This document shows, in pieces, positions 17,075 to 26,906 of a DNA stretch of 64,000 nucleotides (position 1 is its first letter; every line of letters starts with the position of its first letter). The notes under the pieces were generated by a model. That model was not told where the DNA came from, made no database searches, and was given only the letters and a program-made list of their open reading frames with translations. This DNA is from Flavilitoribacter nigricans DSM 23189 = NBRC 102662 (lineage in GTDB: Bacteria > Bacteroidota > Bacteroidia > Chitinophagales > Saprospiraceae). Made by a program: the position numbers and the translations under genes. Location of the stretch: NCBI RefSeq assembly GCF_002646595.1, contig NZ_PDUD01000056.1, positions 1 to 64,000 on the forward strand, written 5' to 3'.

Positions 17075-18889
17075 TCAATATTTTACTATCCGCCAGCTTT
17101 TGCTTTGCCCTTCGGCACCGATCCGTATCAGGTACATACCGGCCGGCAATTCGGACAGTTCCCATTCCCGGGTCTGCTCACCCGCATTCAATCGCCAGTT
17201 TTCCTCCTGCAGTTGCTGTCCAGTTACCGTATGCAGACTTACCGTTACCGGCAGTGCGCGGTCAGTTTGGATGGACCAACGTAAAGGTCCGCGGGTAGGA
17301 TTGGGAAATAGTTGCACCGCCGTAACGCCCTCGGGTAATCTGTCCACTACCGGTGATACACAGTTGGGATATAGCGGATCGTAGGTCATAGCCTGCGAAT
17401 ACGAAGCCGAACAGCCGGTGGCCAGATCCACCACCTCGATGGTATAAGTTGCGGAAGCATCGATACAGTAAGTTGTTTCGGCGAACCCTTCCAACAGAAC
17501 GCCGTCCTGATACCAGCGAATTTCAGCGCTCGCCGGGAGTATCCCCGGATCGAAAAGGCTCAGTTCGTTGTTATCGTTAACAAAAAGTACCGACTCCGGC
17601 AATTCGCCGAAACTAAGGCTCAGCGGTTCGGATTCGGCAATACAACCATCCGGGGAAGTGTAAACGACCCAGTAATTACCATTGACCATAATGGCCAGGG
17701 AATCATCGGTGGCATTCAGCAGCGGAACACTATCGCGGTACCACTGGATATTTTCGGAATAACTCGCGATCAGCAGAACCGTATCTCCTATACATAAGGG
17801 CGAGGGCCCTGCTTCCGTGATCAGCGGCGGATCCGGCTGGTCGTAAACGAATACCGTATCGGTTGAGCTGACGGTATCTACCGGATGTAATATTTCCAGT
17901 CGCAAGGCCAGGCTGCCGTCCGATAAATTGCCGGAAGTATTGCGGTTGAAGATAACGTTTCCGCACTGATCATCCGCTCCGCCCAGGCCGCTGTCATCGT
18001 CCGTAATGGCGATCACATAGTTGCCGGTATCCAGCGGAATATTCATTTCGAAGGTTACCGGGGTGGAAGCATTTTGTACAATATCGGATACATAGAAAAG
18101 CACTCCGTCCGGGTTGATGACGTTTACCTTTAGGTCGGGTCTACCGCCCAGCAGATCGTTACAACCAACGGTCGTGACGTTTACCTTTGTCAGAAAATAC
18201 CCCGTCGTATCGATTAGAGCCTGGTAGGAAACCGGATAATTGCCGGGCATATCATACAGCTGAAAGTCGGGATTTTCCTCCATAGAAACGTTTCCGTTGC
18301 CGAAATCCCAGCGGTAACTGTAGCCGGCCCGACCGTTGGAAGGCACATTATTCTCGAAGGTCACCGCTACCGCTCCGCAACCGGAATTATTGATCATGTT
18401 GAACCCGTCGGTCGTACTTTCCGCCGGCAGGATCAGGATCGGGATCGTAACATTGGCCGTCTGGTCAATGATCACCACGCGGGCCGTGATGGTCACATCC
18501 ACCAGATAGAGGCCGGGCTGGAGTGGCGTACCGCAAAAGCGGACACAGCCGTCGGTCTGTTCTTCGGTATCAAATTCCATCTGGCTGGCTTCCCAACTCA
18601 AACCCGGCGGCACATTGGACACGCCGCTGATGGTGATTTTTGAAATACCCAGCCCGGAAGGAATATCGGGATCGACGGCGGCTACCGGAGTAGTCGTTTT
18701 GGGCAGTCGAAAGCTGACGTCACCTTCGTAATATACCCCCGCCTGTCCGTCCGGAGCAGCGGTAAGAAATATAGTATCCAGCCCAAGGGTATCCGGCAGG
18801 CTGACCGCACATCCCGGGCATCCGGACTGGCTGTAAGCGGTAAAGAACAGTAAATTCAGAAAAGTAAAGATTAGTAGTTTTCTCATCAT
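17075..18889 (-). CDS. T9SS-secreted PKD/Ig-like surface protein
   Basis: A 604-residue secreted protein with a signal peptide (residues 1-20, ending AYSQ). Residues about 20-155 form a cysteine-containing beta domain with PPGLSWE and GCVRFCGTPLQPGLY, which also occurs in the neighbouring protein at 19070-19879. A PKD-like domain follows (YRWDFGNGN, about 197-203), then Ig-like or chitin-binding-like modules with QWYRDSVPLL and IRWYQDGVLL repeats. The last 80 residues (VQLFPNPTRGPLRW to GMYLIRIG) are a type A T9SS sorting domain. Such proteins act as adhesins or structural surface components; no enzyme motif is seen. Confidence 0.85.
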   Translation of the reverse strand: MMRKLLIFTFLNLLFFTAYSQSGCPGCAVSLPDTLGLDTIFLTAAPDGQAGVYYEGDVSFRLPKTTTPVAAVDPDIPSGLGISKITISGVSNVPPGLSWEASQMEFDTEEQTDGCVRFCGTPLQPGLYLVDVTITARVVIIDQTANVTIPILILPAESTTDGFNMINNSGCGAVAVTFENNVPSNGRAGYSYRWDFGNGNVSMEENPDFQLYDMPGNYPVSYQALIDTTGYFLTKVNVTTVGCNDLLGGRPDLKVNVINPDGVLFYVSDIVQNASTPVTFEMNIPLDTGNYVIAITDDDSGLGGADDQCGNVIFNRNTSGNLSDGSLALRLEILHPVDTVSSTDTVFVYDQPDPPLITEAGPSPLCIGDTVLLIASYSENIQWYRDSVPLLNATDDSLAIMVNGNYWVVYTSPDGCIAESEPLSLSFGELPESVLFVNDNNELSLFDPGILPASAEIRWYQDGVLLEGFAETTYCIDASATYTIEVVDLATGCSASYSQAMTYDPLYPNCVSPVVDRLPEGVTAVQLFPNPTRGPLRWSIQTDRALPVTVSLHTVTGQQLQEENWRLNAGEQTREWELSELPAGMYLIRIGAEGQSKSWRIVKY

Positions 18890-19069
18890 AATTGGAGTTT
18901 GTCTGGTTCGGGGCGTGGAGATCAGGGTGTGGAGTATGGACAGATCAAGTTCGAGTGTGCAGGCCTTTACGCCAATTATTGAATTGCTCTTGAGCTTTTT
19001 GATCTGAACTTGGGCGTAGTGGCCGGAGTTGGCCGTTTTCCCGCTCCGGTCACTACGCGCAAAGTGCTA

Positions 19070-19879
19070 TTATTGCCCCCGGCTCAACAGCATTTTGCCG
19101 CTTATGACGCCCTGCTGATTGCGCAGTACGTACTGGTACATACCGTTGCTGAGGTTGTTACTTTCGAAAGGAATGTAGTTCGGCCCTTCCAGCAAACGTA
19201 CACTGCGACGGTGTACCTGCTGACCTAGCATATTGTAGACCTCGAATGAGAACGGACCGCTGATCTCGGAAGTTACCCGGATCTCCGTATAATCTCCGAA
19301 GGGGTTGGGCACGTTGCTCAGGCTGATGTACTGTTGCAGGTAATCATTGGTAGCATTCGGAATGGTGCAGTTTTCCGAACCTTCGGGTTTCACCGCCACC
19401 GCATAACTACCGGTTACTATAGTTCCGTCCGGTAGCGTCAGGGGGAAATCGATAGCGGAACGAATGACGATATCTACTGAAAGCGGATACAGGCCTTCGG
19501 AACCGGCTGCCGGAGTTCCGTACAGCAGGATACATCCGGTAGTATCACTTTCAAAAACACAGTTTGGCGGATTACAAACGTAATCAAAGCCCGCCGGAGC
19601 ACCTTTAACGGCTCCTTCTGTGGCCAGATCTACACTCTGAATGGGAACGTTAATACTACTTATCGTAACTGATGACGGCACCTGAAACTGCAGTACGGTC
19701 TCGAAATAAGAATTCACACAGGCCGTATCCATGATCCCGGAACCTGGAATAGTATCTTGGTAAGGTATCGGAGAGACGATCACCGAATCCGGCAAATTAT
19801 TGTCCGGAATACAGGTTTGGGAACGCCCCAGATTGAAAGCTATGACAACACAAATAAGGATGAGTAAAATGTTTTTCAT
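19070..19879 (-). CDS. T9SS-sorted secreted protein, related to the next gene
   Basis: A 269-residue secreted protein. The start at 19879 gives a clean signal peptide ending in GRSQ; an upstream in-frame ATG would put charged residues before it. The middle carries the same beta domain as the downstream gene: PAGFDYVC, then a segment around GCILLYGTPAAGSEGLYPL. Residues from about 185 are a type A sorting domain (SNVPNPFGDYTEIRV to GMYQYVL), so export by the type IX system is likely. It precedes the 604-residue paralogue by 180 bp on the same strand and has the same domain without the PKD and Ig modules. Function unknown, probably cell-surface. Confidence 0.82.
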   Translation of the reverse strand: MKNILLILICVVIAFNLGRSQTCIPDNNLPDSVIVSPIPYQDTIPGSGIMDTACVNSYFETVLQFQVPSSVTISSINVPIQSVDLATEGAVKGAPAGFDYVCNPPNCVFESDTTGCILLYGTPAAGSEGLYPLSVDIVIRSAIDFPLTLPDGTIVTGSYAVAVKPEGSENCTIPNATNDYLQQYISLSNVPNPFGDYTEIRVTSEISGPFSFEVYNMLGQQVHRRSVRLLEGPNYIPFESNNLSNGMYQYVLRNQQGVISGKMLLSRGQ

Positions 19880-20296
19880 GCTTGGCGATTTTCGTGATTC
19901 AATTAGCAATGATGGTAAATGTTAAGAAACAAAAGTACGGCAAATGTGGATTTCGTGGGACAAAAAATTGTTTTTAACATTTCCGGTATGCCCCGCCGAA
20001 TACCAGCTACCGGGTACCGTTTTCTCAACAAAGATTAGAAATTATCACTGATTACCCTTACTTTTGTCCGGTTTCAAAAAGAAACGCCCTGTAAATTCAA
20101 GTTGGGGGTTTGTCGGAAATCCGACGAGTTTTACGCCCTACAAAGTCATTAATCCAGAAGTACGGAAGATTGTCATCGGAAGCACTCAACCACACACCCA
20201 CTCCCTGCACCCACGCAACAGCAACTTTACTGATCTCATTTGCCCGGCCCGGAAAATCGTTTCCGGAAAAAACCTGAGCAAGACAAGACACAGCTT
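19880..20296. other. 417-bp divergent intergenic region with a candidate -7 box
   Basis: No convincing gene. A TACTTTTG box matching the Bacteroidota TAnnTTTG -7 element lies at 20059-20066 on the plus strand, which would leave a leader of about 225 bases before the TonB receptor ATG at 20297. I see no clear -33 TTG at the expected spacing, so the promoter is tentative. A 78-codon plus frame from 20064 has no protein-like character. Confidence 0.4.
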
Positions 20297-22582
20297 ATGA
20301 ACGGAATGAAATTATGGCTGCTATCCGGCTGCTTGTTGCTGGCTGGAATGCTTACTGCACAAAATGCAACAATCCAAGGCACCGTGACGGATCAAAAAAC
20401 CGGTGAAGCTTTATTTTTTGCTAATGTCTCGGTTGGAGCAACGGGCGTCGTTACCGAACTGGACGGCACCTACCAACTCGCGATCCCTCCCGGCAATTAT
20501 ACCCTGCAGGTTACTTACGTCGGTTATACGACCTACAGCGAAGAGCTGAGGATCGAAGCCAACGAAACCATCGAACGGGCAATAGCACTGGAGCCGGAAT
20601 CCACCATTCTGAATACGGCTACCGTCACCAGTGGCAAATACGAAACACCGCTGAGTGAAGTGACGGTATCCCTGGAAGTGATCCAGCCGGAACTGATAGA
20701 AAGTACCAGCAAACCCACGCTGGACGAAGCCCTGCAGAAAGTACCGGGCGTGACGATCATCGACGGGCAGGCCAATATCCGGGGCGGTTCCGGTTATTCG
20801 CAGGGAGCCGGCAGCCGGGTATTGCTGCTGGTAGACGATGTACCCATCCTCCAGGCGGATGCGGGTTTCCCCAACTGGGACGACGTGCCTATCGAGAACA
20901 TCGAGCAGATCGAAGTGGTGAAAGGTGCGGCTTCCGCGCTTTACGGTTCTTCCGCCTTGAACGGCATCATCAATGTGCGTACCGCCTACGCCAAAGCGGA
21001 ACCGGAAACCAAACTAGCCACCTTTTACACGACTTATTTCGCGCCGAAAGACAAGAACAAACAGTGGTGGGACGAAGCGCCCAACACTTTTGCCACCAGT
21101 CTGGCCCACCGGCGGAAAATGGGTAAGCTGGACCTCGTCCTGGGCGGTTATTACATCAATCAGGAAAGTTTCCGTAAGGATACGTATAAGAAATTCGGAC
21201 GCTTTAATTTCAATACCCGCTACCGGGCTACCGACCGGCTGACTTTCGGACTGGCCTCCAATATCAACCAGGGCTCCAGCGGCAGTTATTTTTACTGGAA
21301 ATCCGCAGAAGAAGCCTTCGAAGGCGCCCCCACTACCTTATCCGAACGGGAACGCCTACGCTTTAATGTCGATCCGACCATCACCTATTTTGACAGATCC
21401 GGTAACCGGCATAAGATCCTGGGTCGCTACTACTACGTCGACAACAACAACGACCGCAACCAGTCCAACTCCTCGCAGTGGTATTACGGGGAGTACCAGT
21501 TCCAGCGCCGCTTTGCCGATATCGGGCTGGTCACCACGGCCGGGCTGGTGGTTTCCGGTAATCAGATCGACGCGGAACTATACGGCGACACCACTTTCAC
21601 CGCCAGCAACCTGGCCGCTTTTGTGCAGCTGGAAAAGAAATTCCTGGACCGGCTGAATGTCTCCGCCGGGTTTCGCTACGAACGCAACGTACTGAATAAC
21701 CCGGGTTTCACCTACCAGCAGGGAACGGTAGATCCGTCTGAAGAAAAGGAGTCCAAACCAGTATTCCGGCTCGGCCTGAATTACGAGTTGGCGGATTATA
21801 CCTTTTTGCGCGCCTCCTGGGGACAGGGATATCGCTTCCCGACGGTTGCCGAAAAATTCATCTTCACCGATGCCGGTGGGTTTTTCATTACGCCCAATCC
21901 TACCCTGCGCTCCGAAACGGGATGGTCAACCGAGATCGGGATCAAACAGGGCTTCCGGCTGTCTTCCTTTGAAGGGTTTATCGACATCTCCGGCTTCCTG
22001 ATGCGCTACGAGGATATGATGGAATTCAACCTGGTTGGATTTGGCTTCCAGGCTTCGAATATCGGTGGTACGGAGATCAAGGGTATGGAATTCACCGTAG
22101 CCGGTCGCGGCAGTCTTTTCGGGCTACCTACCAGCATACTGGCGGGTTATACCTACATCGATCCACGGTTTAAAGAATTTGACAATACGCAGATCCCCGC
22201 CGGCGAGACGGGCAGTCGTGGTCAGGTGAATGCCAATAACTCTTCTTCGGAGGACAATATTTTGAAGTACCGGTCCCGGCATACGTTCAAGCTCGACCTG
22301 GAAAGCCGGTTCCGGCGTTTTAGTCTGGGATGGGAAACCATTTCCGGCAGCCAGATCGAAGCGATCGACCGGATCTTTAATCTCATCGTTCCCGGATTGG
22401 AAAGTTTCCGGATGAACAATCAGGGCTATCTGGTACACAATGTCCGGGCGGCCTACCGCTTTACCGAAGATATCAAGTTGAGCATGATCCTGGGAAACCT
22501 GACCAACCGGGAGTACAGCATCCGTCCGGGGTTGCTGGAAGGTCCACGAAATTTGACGGCACGGCTGGATTTTAAATTCTAA
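20297..22582 (+). CDS. TonB-dependent outer-membrane receptor
   Basis: A 761-residue outer-membrane transporter. I place the start at 20297 (MNGMKLW), which gives a signal peptide ending in LTAQ; the longer frame from 20240 adds a charged stretch. Residues about 23-105 are a carboxypeptidase-regulatory-like domain (QGTVTDQKTGEA, YVGYTTY). The plug domain follows (TLDEALQKVPGV, RGGSGYSQGAG, QIEVVKGAASALYGSSALNG). The rest is a beta-barrel that ends in a terminal phenylalanine (RLDFKF). No SusD-like gene is next to it, so it resembles siderophore, vitamin or metal receptors more than a polysaccharide SusC. The ligand is not deducible. It is divergent from the T9SS genes. Confidence 0.93.
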   Translation: MNGMKLWLLSGCLLLAGMLTAQNATIQGTVTDQKTGEALFFANVSVGATGVVTELDGTYQLAIPPGNYTLQVTYVGYTTYSEELRIEANETIERAIALEPESTILNTATVTSGKYETPLSEVTVSLEVIQPELIESTSKPTLDEALQKVPGVTIIDGQANIRGGSGYSQGAGSRVLLLVDDVPILQADAGFPNWDDVPIENIEQIEVVKGAASALYGSSALNGIINVRTAYAKAEPETKLATFYTTYFAPKDKNKQWWDEAPNTFATSLAHRRKMGKLDLVLGGYYINQESFRKDTYKKFGRFNFNTRYRATDRLTFGLASNINQGSSGSYFYWKSAEEAFEGAPTTLSERERLRFNVDPTITYFDRSGNRHKILGRYYYVDNNNDRNQSNSSQWYYGEYQFQRRFADIGLVTTAGLVVSGNQIDAELYGDTTFTASNLAAFVQLEKKFLDRLNVSAGFRYERNVLNNPGFTYQQGTVDPSEEKESKPVFRLGLNYELADYTFLRASWGQGYRFPTVAEKFIFTDAGGFFITPNPTLRSETGWSTEIGIKQGFRLSSFEGFIDISGFLMRYEDMMEFNLVGFGFQASNIGGTEIKGMEFTVAGRGSLFGLPTSILAGYTYIDPRFKEFDNTQIPAGETGSRGQVNANNSSSEDNILKYRSRHTFKLDLESRFRRFSLGWETISGSQIEAIDRIFNLIVPGLESFRMNNQGYLVHNVRAAYRFTEDIKLSMILGNLTNREYSIRPGLLEGPRNLTARLDFKF

Positions 22583-22762
22583 ATATTTATGGCTCGCAAA
22601 TTGGTTGGGTCCTGACCGTATTGAATACCTCAGGACTCAATCAATTTAAGGTTTGTCCGGATAGATCAATGGGCAGAAAAGTGATGTTACGGCCTTACTT
22701 TTCCGCCTTGATCCTTCCTAACTTTCCCTCCCCTCCCCTTTTCTACTTTAACACAAAAAAAG

Positions 22763-22794
22763 TGACATTTTGTCAGTTTTTCTATTTACCTTTG
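22763..22794 (+). promoter_or_regulatory. miaB promoter with a TGACA/TGTCA palindrome
   Basis: A TACCTTTG box (22787-22794) matches the Bacteroidota -7 consensus and lies 29 bases before the miaB ATG. A 13-base inverted repeat, TGACATTTTGTCA (22763-22775), sits where the upstream promoter element should be. Its position suits an operator, but no regulator can be named. Confidence 0.5.
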
Positions 22795-22823
22795 CGGCGC
22801 AAATCGCAAAAGGAAATTGATGT

Positions 22824-24263
22824 ATGTATAACGACAATCCGACTCTCGAAGGACTGAAAAAGGAAATTGACGAAAGCAAACAGGGCGAAGTCTTTTTCCA
22901 GGGAGAGGCAGCCAATACGGCCGATGCCGGCAATAAGCATTTCTACATTGAAAGCTACGGCTGCCAGATGAACTTTAGCGACAGTGAGATCGTAGCATCC
23001 ATACTGGCGGAATCCGGTTACCGGCCTACGCGCAACATGGAAGAGTCCGATCTTATCCTGATCAATACCTGCTCTATCCGGGAAAAAGCGGAAGAAACGG
23101 TACGCAAGCGTCTGCGGATCTTTGACAAGGTCAAGGAATCCCGTCCGGGTACGCTCGTGGGTGTACTGGGCTGCATGGCCGAGCGCCTGAAGAGCAAGTT
23201 CCTGGAACAGGAAAAACTCGTAGATCTGGTAGTCGGACCCGATGCCTACCGGGACCTGCCCGCACTTATTTCCACCGCCGAAGAAGGCGATAAAGGGATC
23301 AATGTATTCCTGTCCCGGGAAGAGACTTACGCGGATATTAGTCCGCTGCGGCTGGACAGCAATGGCGTTACTGCATTTATTTCCATCATGCGCGGTTGTG
23401 ACAATATGTGTTCCTTTTGCGTGGTACCTTTTACCCGCGGCCGCGAGCGGAGCCGGAACGCCTTCAGTATTGTAGCCGAAGCCACTGATCTCTACGAAAA
23501 GGGCTACCGGGAAGTGACCCTGCTCGGTCAGAACGTGGATTCCTACAAATGGGAAAATCCCGAAACGGGCGCCCCGGTCACTTTCGCCCAATTGCTGGAA
23601 ATGGTAGCCCAGGTGCATCCGGACCTGCGGGTCCGTTTCTCTACTTCTCACCCGAAGGATATCACGGACGAGGTGCTGTACACAATGGCCAGAAACGAGA
23701 ACATCTGCAAATACATCCACCTGCCGGTCCAATCCGGCAACAGCCGGGTACTGGACCTGATGAACCGGACTTACAGCCGGGAATGGTACATGGATAAAGT
23801 GCGCCGCATCTACGAGATCATGCCCGATTGTGCCATTTCTTCCGATATCATCGCCGGGTTCTGTACGGAAACGGAGGAAGAGCACGCCGAAACGCTGAGC
23901 ATGATCGAGTTCGCGCAGTACAGCATGTCGTACATGTTCATGTATTCCGAGCGACCGGGTACGCTGGCCGAACGGAAATTCGAAGATGACATCCCGGAGG
24001 AGATCAAAAAAAGACGCCTCCAGGAGATCGTCAGGTTGCAGACCGCAACTTCCCTGCAGCACAACCAGAAGGATATCGGAAAAACCTTTAAGGTATTGAT
24101 CGAAGGCGACTCCAAAAAGTCCGATCAGGACTTTAAAGGACGGAATACGCAGAATAAGATGCTGGTTTTTCCCAAGAAGAGTGATCTTCAGCCCGGGGAT
24201 TACTGTTACGTAAAAGTCAACGAAGTGACCAGCGCGACCCTTATCGGAGAAATTGTTGACTGA
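22824..24263 (+). CDS. miaB: tRNA-2-methylthio-N6-dimethylallyladenosine synthase MiaB
   Basis: A 479-residue radical-SAM methylthiotransferase that adds a methylthio group to i6A37 in tRNAs reading U-starting codons. The N-terminal UPF0004 domain has [12 protein letters not shown] with C47 and further cysteines in [11 protein letters not shown] and GVLGCMAE, which bind the auxiliary 4Fe-4S cluster. The radical-SAM motif [10 protein letters not shown] gives C192, C196 and C199. A C-terminal TRAM domain (FKVLIEG to LIGEIVD) binds RNA. The YGCQMN form is typical of MiaB rather than RimO or MtaB. A 19-bp gap leads to the sigma-54 activator gene, a gene order that recurs in Bacteroidota. Confidence 0.96.
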   Translation: MYNDNPTLEGLKKEIDESKQGEVFFQGEAANTADAGNKHFYIESYGCQMNFSDSEIVASILAESGYRPTRNMEESDLILINTCSIREKAEETVRKRLRIFDKVKESRPGTLVGVLGCMAERLKSKFLEQEKLVDLVVGPDAYRDLPALISTAEEGDKGINVFLSREETYADISPLRLDSNGVTAFISIMRGCDNMCSFCVVPFTRGRERSRNAFSIVAEATDLYEKGYREVTLLGQNVDSYKWENPETGAPVTFAQLLEMVAQVHPDLRVRFSTSHPKDITDEVLYTMARNENICKYIHLPVQSGNSRVLDLMNRTYSREWYMDKVRRIYEIMPDCAISSDIIAGFCTETEEEHAETLSMIEFAQYSMSYMFMYSERPGTLAERKFEDDIPEEIKKRRLQEIVRLQTATSLQHNQKDIGKTFKVLIEGDSKKSDQDFKGRNTQNKMLVFPKKSDLQPGDYCYVKVNEVTSATLIGEIVD

Positions 24264-24282
24264 TCGTTACCACTGACAAATA

Positions 24283-25569
24283 ATGGAGAACCTACGAAGT
24301 ATAAAGCAACGCTATGGAATCATCGGCCGGTCGGAATCTCTCGACCGGGCGCTCAGTACGGCCCTGCGGGTAGCGAATACCGATCTGTCCGTATTGATCC
24401 AGGGGGAAAGCGGCGTTGGTAAAGAGATCTTTTCGCGCATCATCCACGACAACAGCCCGCGCAAGCACAACAAATTCATCGCGATCAACTGCGGGGCCAT
24501 CCCCGAAGGCACCATCAATTCCGAACTATTCGGACACGAGAAAGGAGCCTTTACCGGCGCTACCGGGGAGCGCAAAGGATACTTTGAATCCTACGACGGC
24601 GGCACGATCTTTCTGGATGAGATCGGTGAAATGCCGATGGATACCCAGGCTTTTCTGCTGCGGGTACTGGAATCCGGAGAGTTCATCCGGGTGGGTTCCA
24701 ATAAGGTCCAGAAAACTGACGTGCGCATCATTGCCGCCACCAATGTTGACCTCCAGGACCGCATCAAGAAAAACAAATTCCGGGAAGACCTCTATTTCCG
24801 CTTGAATACCGTGCCGATCTTTTTGCCGGCCCTCCGGGACCGCCGGGAAGACATTTACATGCTGATCCGGAAATTTGCGCTGGATTTTGCCGAGAAATAC
24901 CGGACCGAACCCATCCAACTCGACAGCAGCGCACGCTCCGTGCTGGAAAACTACAGCTGGCCGGGTAATATCCGGGAACTGAAAAATGTAGTGGAGCAAC
25001 TCTCCGTACTGGTCGAAGACCGGGAGATCAACGGCGAAAAGCTGGTGCAATACATTCCCAATCTGACCAGCCGGCACCTGCCGGCCCTGGCCAACGGATC
25101 TTCCGAGCAGGAATTACAGGAGCGGGAAATACTCTACAAACTGCTTTTCGATATGAAAGGGGATCTCAATGACCTGAAATCCCTGGTGTACGGGCTCATC
25201 AAGAACAACGACCTTCAGGTCCCCTCCAATACCAGCAGTATGCGGGGACTGCGCGCCCTGAATCCCGGAAGTATTGACAGCAACGTTTTCACATCCGATC
25301 ATTCCCACTACCCGGAAGTGGATAGTGCCGAAGCCCTCAAGGAAGAGCTGGAGCATCACCACCAGCCGATCATCCTCGGTACCCAGAAGAAGCAGGAGGT
25401 ATTTGACGATATGGAGGAGGTAGAGGAAAACCTATCCCTCGAGGATCACGAAAAAGACCTTATTAGCAAAGCGCTGAAAAAGCATAACGGTCGGCGGAAA
25501 GAAGCGGCAAAGGATCTCGGCATTTCCGAGCGGACGCTCTACCGCAAGATTAAGCAGTACGAATTGTAG
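24283..25569 (+). CDS. Sigma-54-dependent transcriptional activator (AAA+, Fis-type HTH)
   Basis: A 428-residue enhancer-binding protein that remodels RNA polymerase-sigma-54. It has no receiver or sensory N-terminal domain; the AAA+ domain begins almost at once. Walker A is GESGVGK (41-47), the sigma-54-contacting loop is GAFTGAT (88-94), and Walker B is DEIGEMP. A linker of more than 100 residues (about 265-385), acidic near its end, precedes a C-terminal Fis-type helix-turn-helix (GRRKEAAKDLGISERTLYRK). Lack of a sensory domain suggests control by its abundance or by a partner. It lies 19 bp after miaB and about 110 bp before lptE. I found no obvious sigma-54 promoter in this window. Confidence 0.93.
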   Translation: MENLRSIKQRYGIIGRSESLDRALSTALRVANTDLSVLIQGESGVGKEIFSRIIHDNSPRKHNKFIAINCGAIPEGTINSELFGHEKGAFTGATGERKGYFESYDGGTIFLDEIGEMPMDTQAFLLRVLESGEFIRVGSNKVQKTDVRIIAATNVDLQDRIKKNKFREDLYFRLNTVPIFLPALRDRREDIYMLIRKFALDFAEKYRTEPIQLDSSARSVLENYSWPGNIRELKNVVEQLSVLVEDREINGEKLVQYIPNLTSRHLPALANGSSEQELQEREILYKLLFDMKGDLNDLKSLVYGLIKNNDLQVPSNTSSMRGLRALNPGSIDSNVFTSDHSHYPEVDSAEALKEELEHHHQPIILGTQKKQEVFDDMEEVEENLSLEDHEKDLISKALKKHNGRRKEAAKDLGISERTLYRKIKQYEL

Positions 25570-25678
25570 GCGCAGCGCAGGCGTATGCTCAACAAAAGGT
25601 TAAGGTGAGTCCGATTGTATACATTCGTCTTTTCTTAGTCTTAATTTTGGTTAAGCCATTTTCCACTAATTCATTAGC

Positions 25679-26197
25679 ATGTTCCAATCTAAACCATTTC
25701 CATTTATTGCCGGTCTGCTCCTGCTGAGCATGGTTAGTTCCTGCTACACCTTTTCCGGCATCAGTGTGGATTACACGGTAATGAAGACCTACTATGTGGG
25801 TAATTTCCAAAATAATGCGCTGAACTCCCCTCCCATCCTTCCCCAAACCCTGGCGGAAGCGCTGCGGGAAAAGGTACGCCGGGAATCCCGGCTCGTGCAG
25901 TCGGATGTAGATCCGGACATCGAATTTGTGGGTACCCTGGTTGATTTCCGGGTAACGGCCGAAGCGCCCCAGGGAGGCAACAACCGGGAATCAACCGCCG
26001 TGAACCGCCTTACGATCGTAACGGCTATCGAATACATCAATTACAAGGACGAAGAAAAAGGCTGGAAAAGCAACTTTTCCTTCTTTTACGATTATCCCAG
26101 CAATACGGACCTTTCCTCCATACAGGACGAGGCCATCGAGGTGATCTCCGATCAGATGATGGAGGATATTTTCAACAAGGCGTTTACAGATTGGTAG
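25679..26197 (+). CDS. lptE: LptE-like LPS-assembly lipoprotein
   Basis: A 172-residue lipoprotein (signal ending in MVSSC) that begins, after the lipid cysteine, with the YTFSGISVD segment typical of the Bacteroidota LptE family. LptE plugs the LptD barrel and helps place lipopolysaccharide in the outer membrane. The body has the alternating strand and helix pattern of the family, including LAEALREKVRRESRL and a C-terminal helix (SDQMMEDIFNKAFTDW). Position after miaB and a sigma-54 activator supports this, since that order recurs in the phylum. An ATTGGT...ACCAAT inverted repeat with a T-run just after the stop (26190-26238) may terminate it weakly. Confidence 0.85.
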   Translation: MFQSKPFPFIAGLLLLSMVSSCYTFSGISVDYTVMKTYYVGNFQNNALNSPPILPQTLAEALREKVRRESRLVQSDVDPDIEFVGTLVDFRVTAEAPQGGNNRESTAVNRLTIVTAIEYINYKDEEKGWKSNFSFFYDYPSNTDLSSIQDEAIEVISDQMMEDIFNKAFTDW

Positions 26198-26289
26198 CTT
26201 TTCGGTAGCTGGTGAACCAATTGCTGATTTTTTTTGAAAAAAATTGCGAATTAGGTTCAGAAAAAAACCAACATAAGCTTTATTTAGTG

Positions 26290-26407
26290 TAAGTTTGCAC
26301 CGTTAAAATATTAGAGTCAATTTTCAAGTCTAGCGTAATTCGAATTCTTTTAGAATCCATTTTATCCTACCCTTTAAGTTTACTCATTTCACTTATTAAT
26401 TGTTTGT
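26290..26407 (+). promoter_or_regulatory. Promoter and 5' leader of RRM gene 1
   Basis: TAAGTTTG (26290-26297) is a good -7 box, which implies a leader of about 100 bases. The leader shares GAGTnAATTTTC, GTCTAG, GAATTCTTT, TATCCTACC and CTCATTTCA blocks, in this order, with the leaders of the two other RRM genes in the window. It has more changes than the other two. Confidence 0.65.
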
Positions 26408-26683
26408 ATGAACATTTTTGTTGCAAAGCTTAACTTTGACACCCAAGAGGGTGATCTGCGCTATGCGTTTGAAGAATTTGGTGAAGTTGATTCCGTGAAG
26501 ATCATCATGGATAAATTCACCGGCCGCTCAAAAGGATTTGGCTTCGTTGAGATGCCGAACGATGATGAGGCCAGAGATGCGATCGCCGAATTGGACGACC
26601 GCGAATTTGACGGAAGAACGATCGTTGTTAAAAAGGCTGAACCTCGTGAAAACCGCGGAGGCGGTGGAAGAGGCAGATACTAA
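26408..26683 (+). CDS. Small RRM RNA-binding protein, copy 1
   Basis: A 91-residue single-domain RNA-binding protein. RNP2 is NIFVAKL (2-8) and RNP1 is KGFGFVEM (42-49), both with aromatic residues that stack on RNA bases. The tail after about residue 80 is short and glycine/arginine-rich (RGGGGRGRY). Such proteins resemble cyanobacterial Rbp and plant glycine-rich RRM proteins and are common in Bacteroidota, where they are thought to act on mRNA. Two paralogues lie at 27676-27969 and 31676-32014. A strong terminator follows at 26742. The conserved leader suggests regulated expression. Targets are unknown. Confidence 0.94.
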   Translation: MNIFVAKLNFDTQEGDLRYAFEEFGEVDSVKIIMDKFTGRSKGFGFVEMPNDDEARDAIAELDDREFDGRTIVVKKAEPRENRGGGGRGRY

Positions 26684-26741
26684 CAACTGCATGCGATATA
26701 ATTCGGGTGGATCAAGCCCTCGAAGTATAAAGTGAAGAATA

Positions 26742-26773
26742 GCCTCCCGGATTGATTTCCGGGGGGCTTTTTA
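26742..26773 (+). terminator. Intrinsic terminator of RRM gene 1
   Basis: GCCTCCCGG (26742-26750) pairs with CCGGGGGGC (26759-26767) with one G-T pair, followed by a T-run. Confidence 0.85.
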
Positions 26774-26906
26774 GCGTCTAAGAGCCACTGCTGCAGGATA
26801 CTCGTGCTATCCGAATTTCATTCCACCCAACTGCATGGAGAGTTGATCGCTGCAACAAATTCGGGTAACTTTGCCAATCCATTGGAAATCTCGATAACCC
26901 GATACC

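Noticed and set aside
20064-20300. 78-codon frame upstream of the TonB receptor
   Set aside because: It overlaps the receptor start in another frame, and its content is not protein-like.
24283-25569. Search for sigma-54 promoters near the activator gene
   Set aside because: I looked for TGGCAC-N5-TTGC-like sites in the intergenic gaps and found none; the TGGCAC matches I saw lie inside genes.
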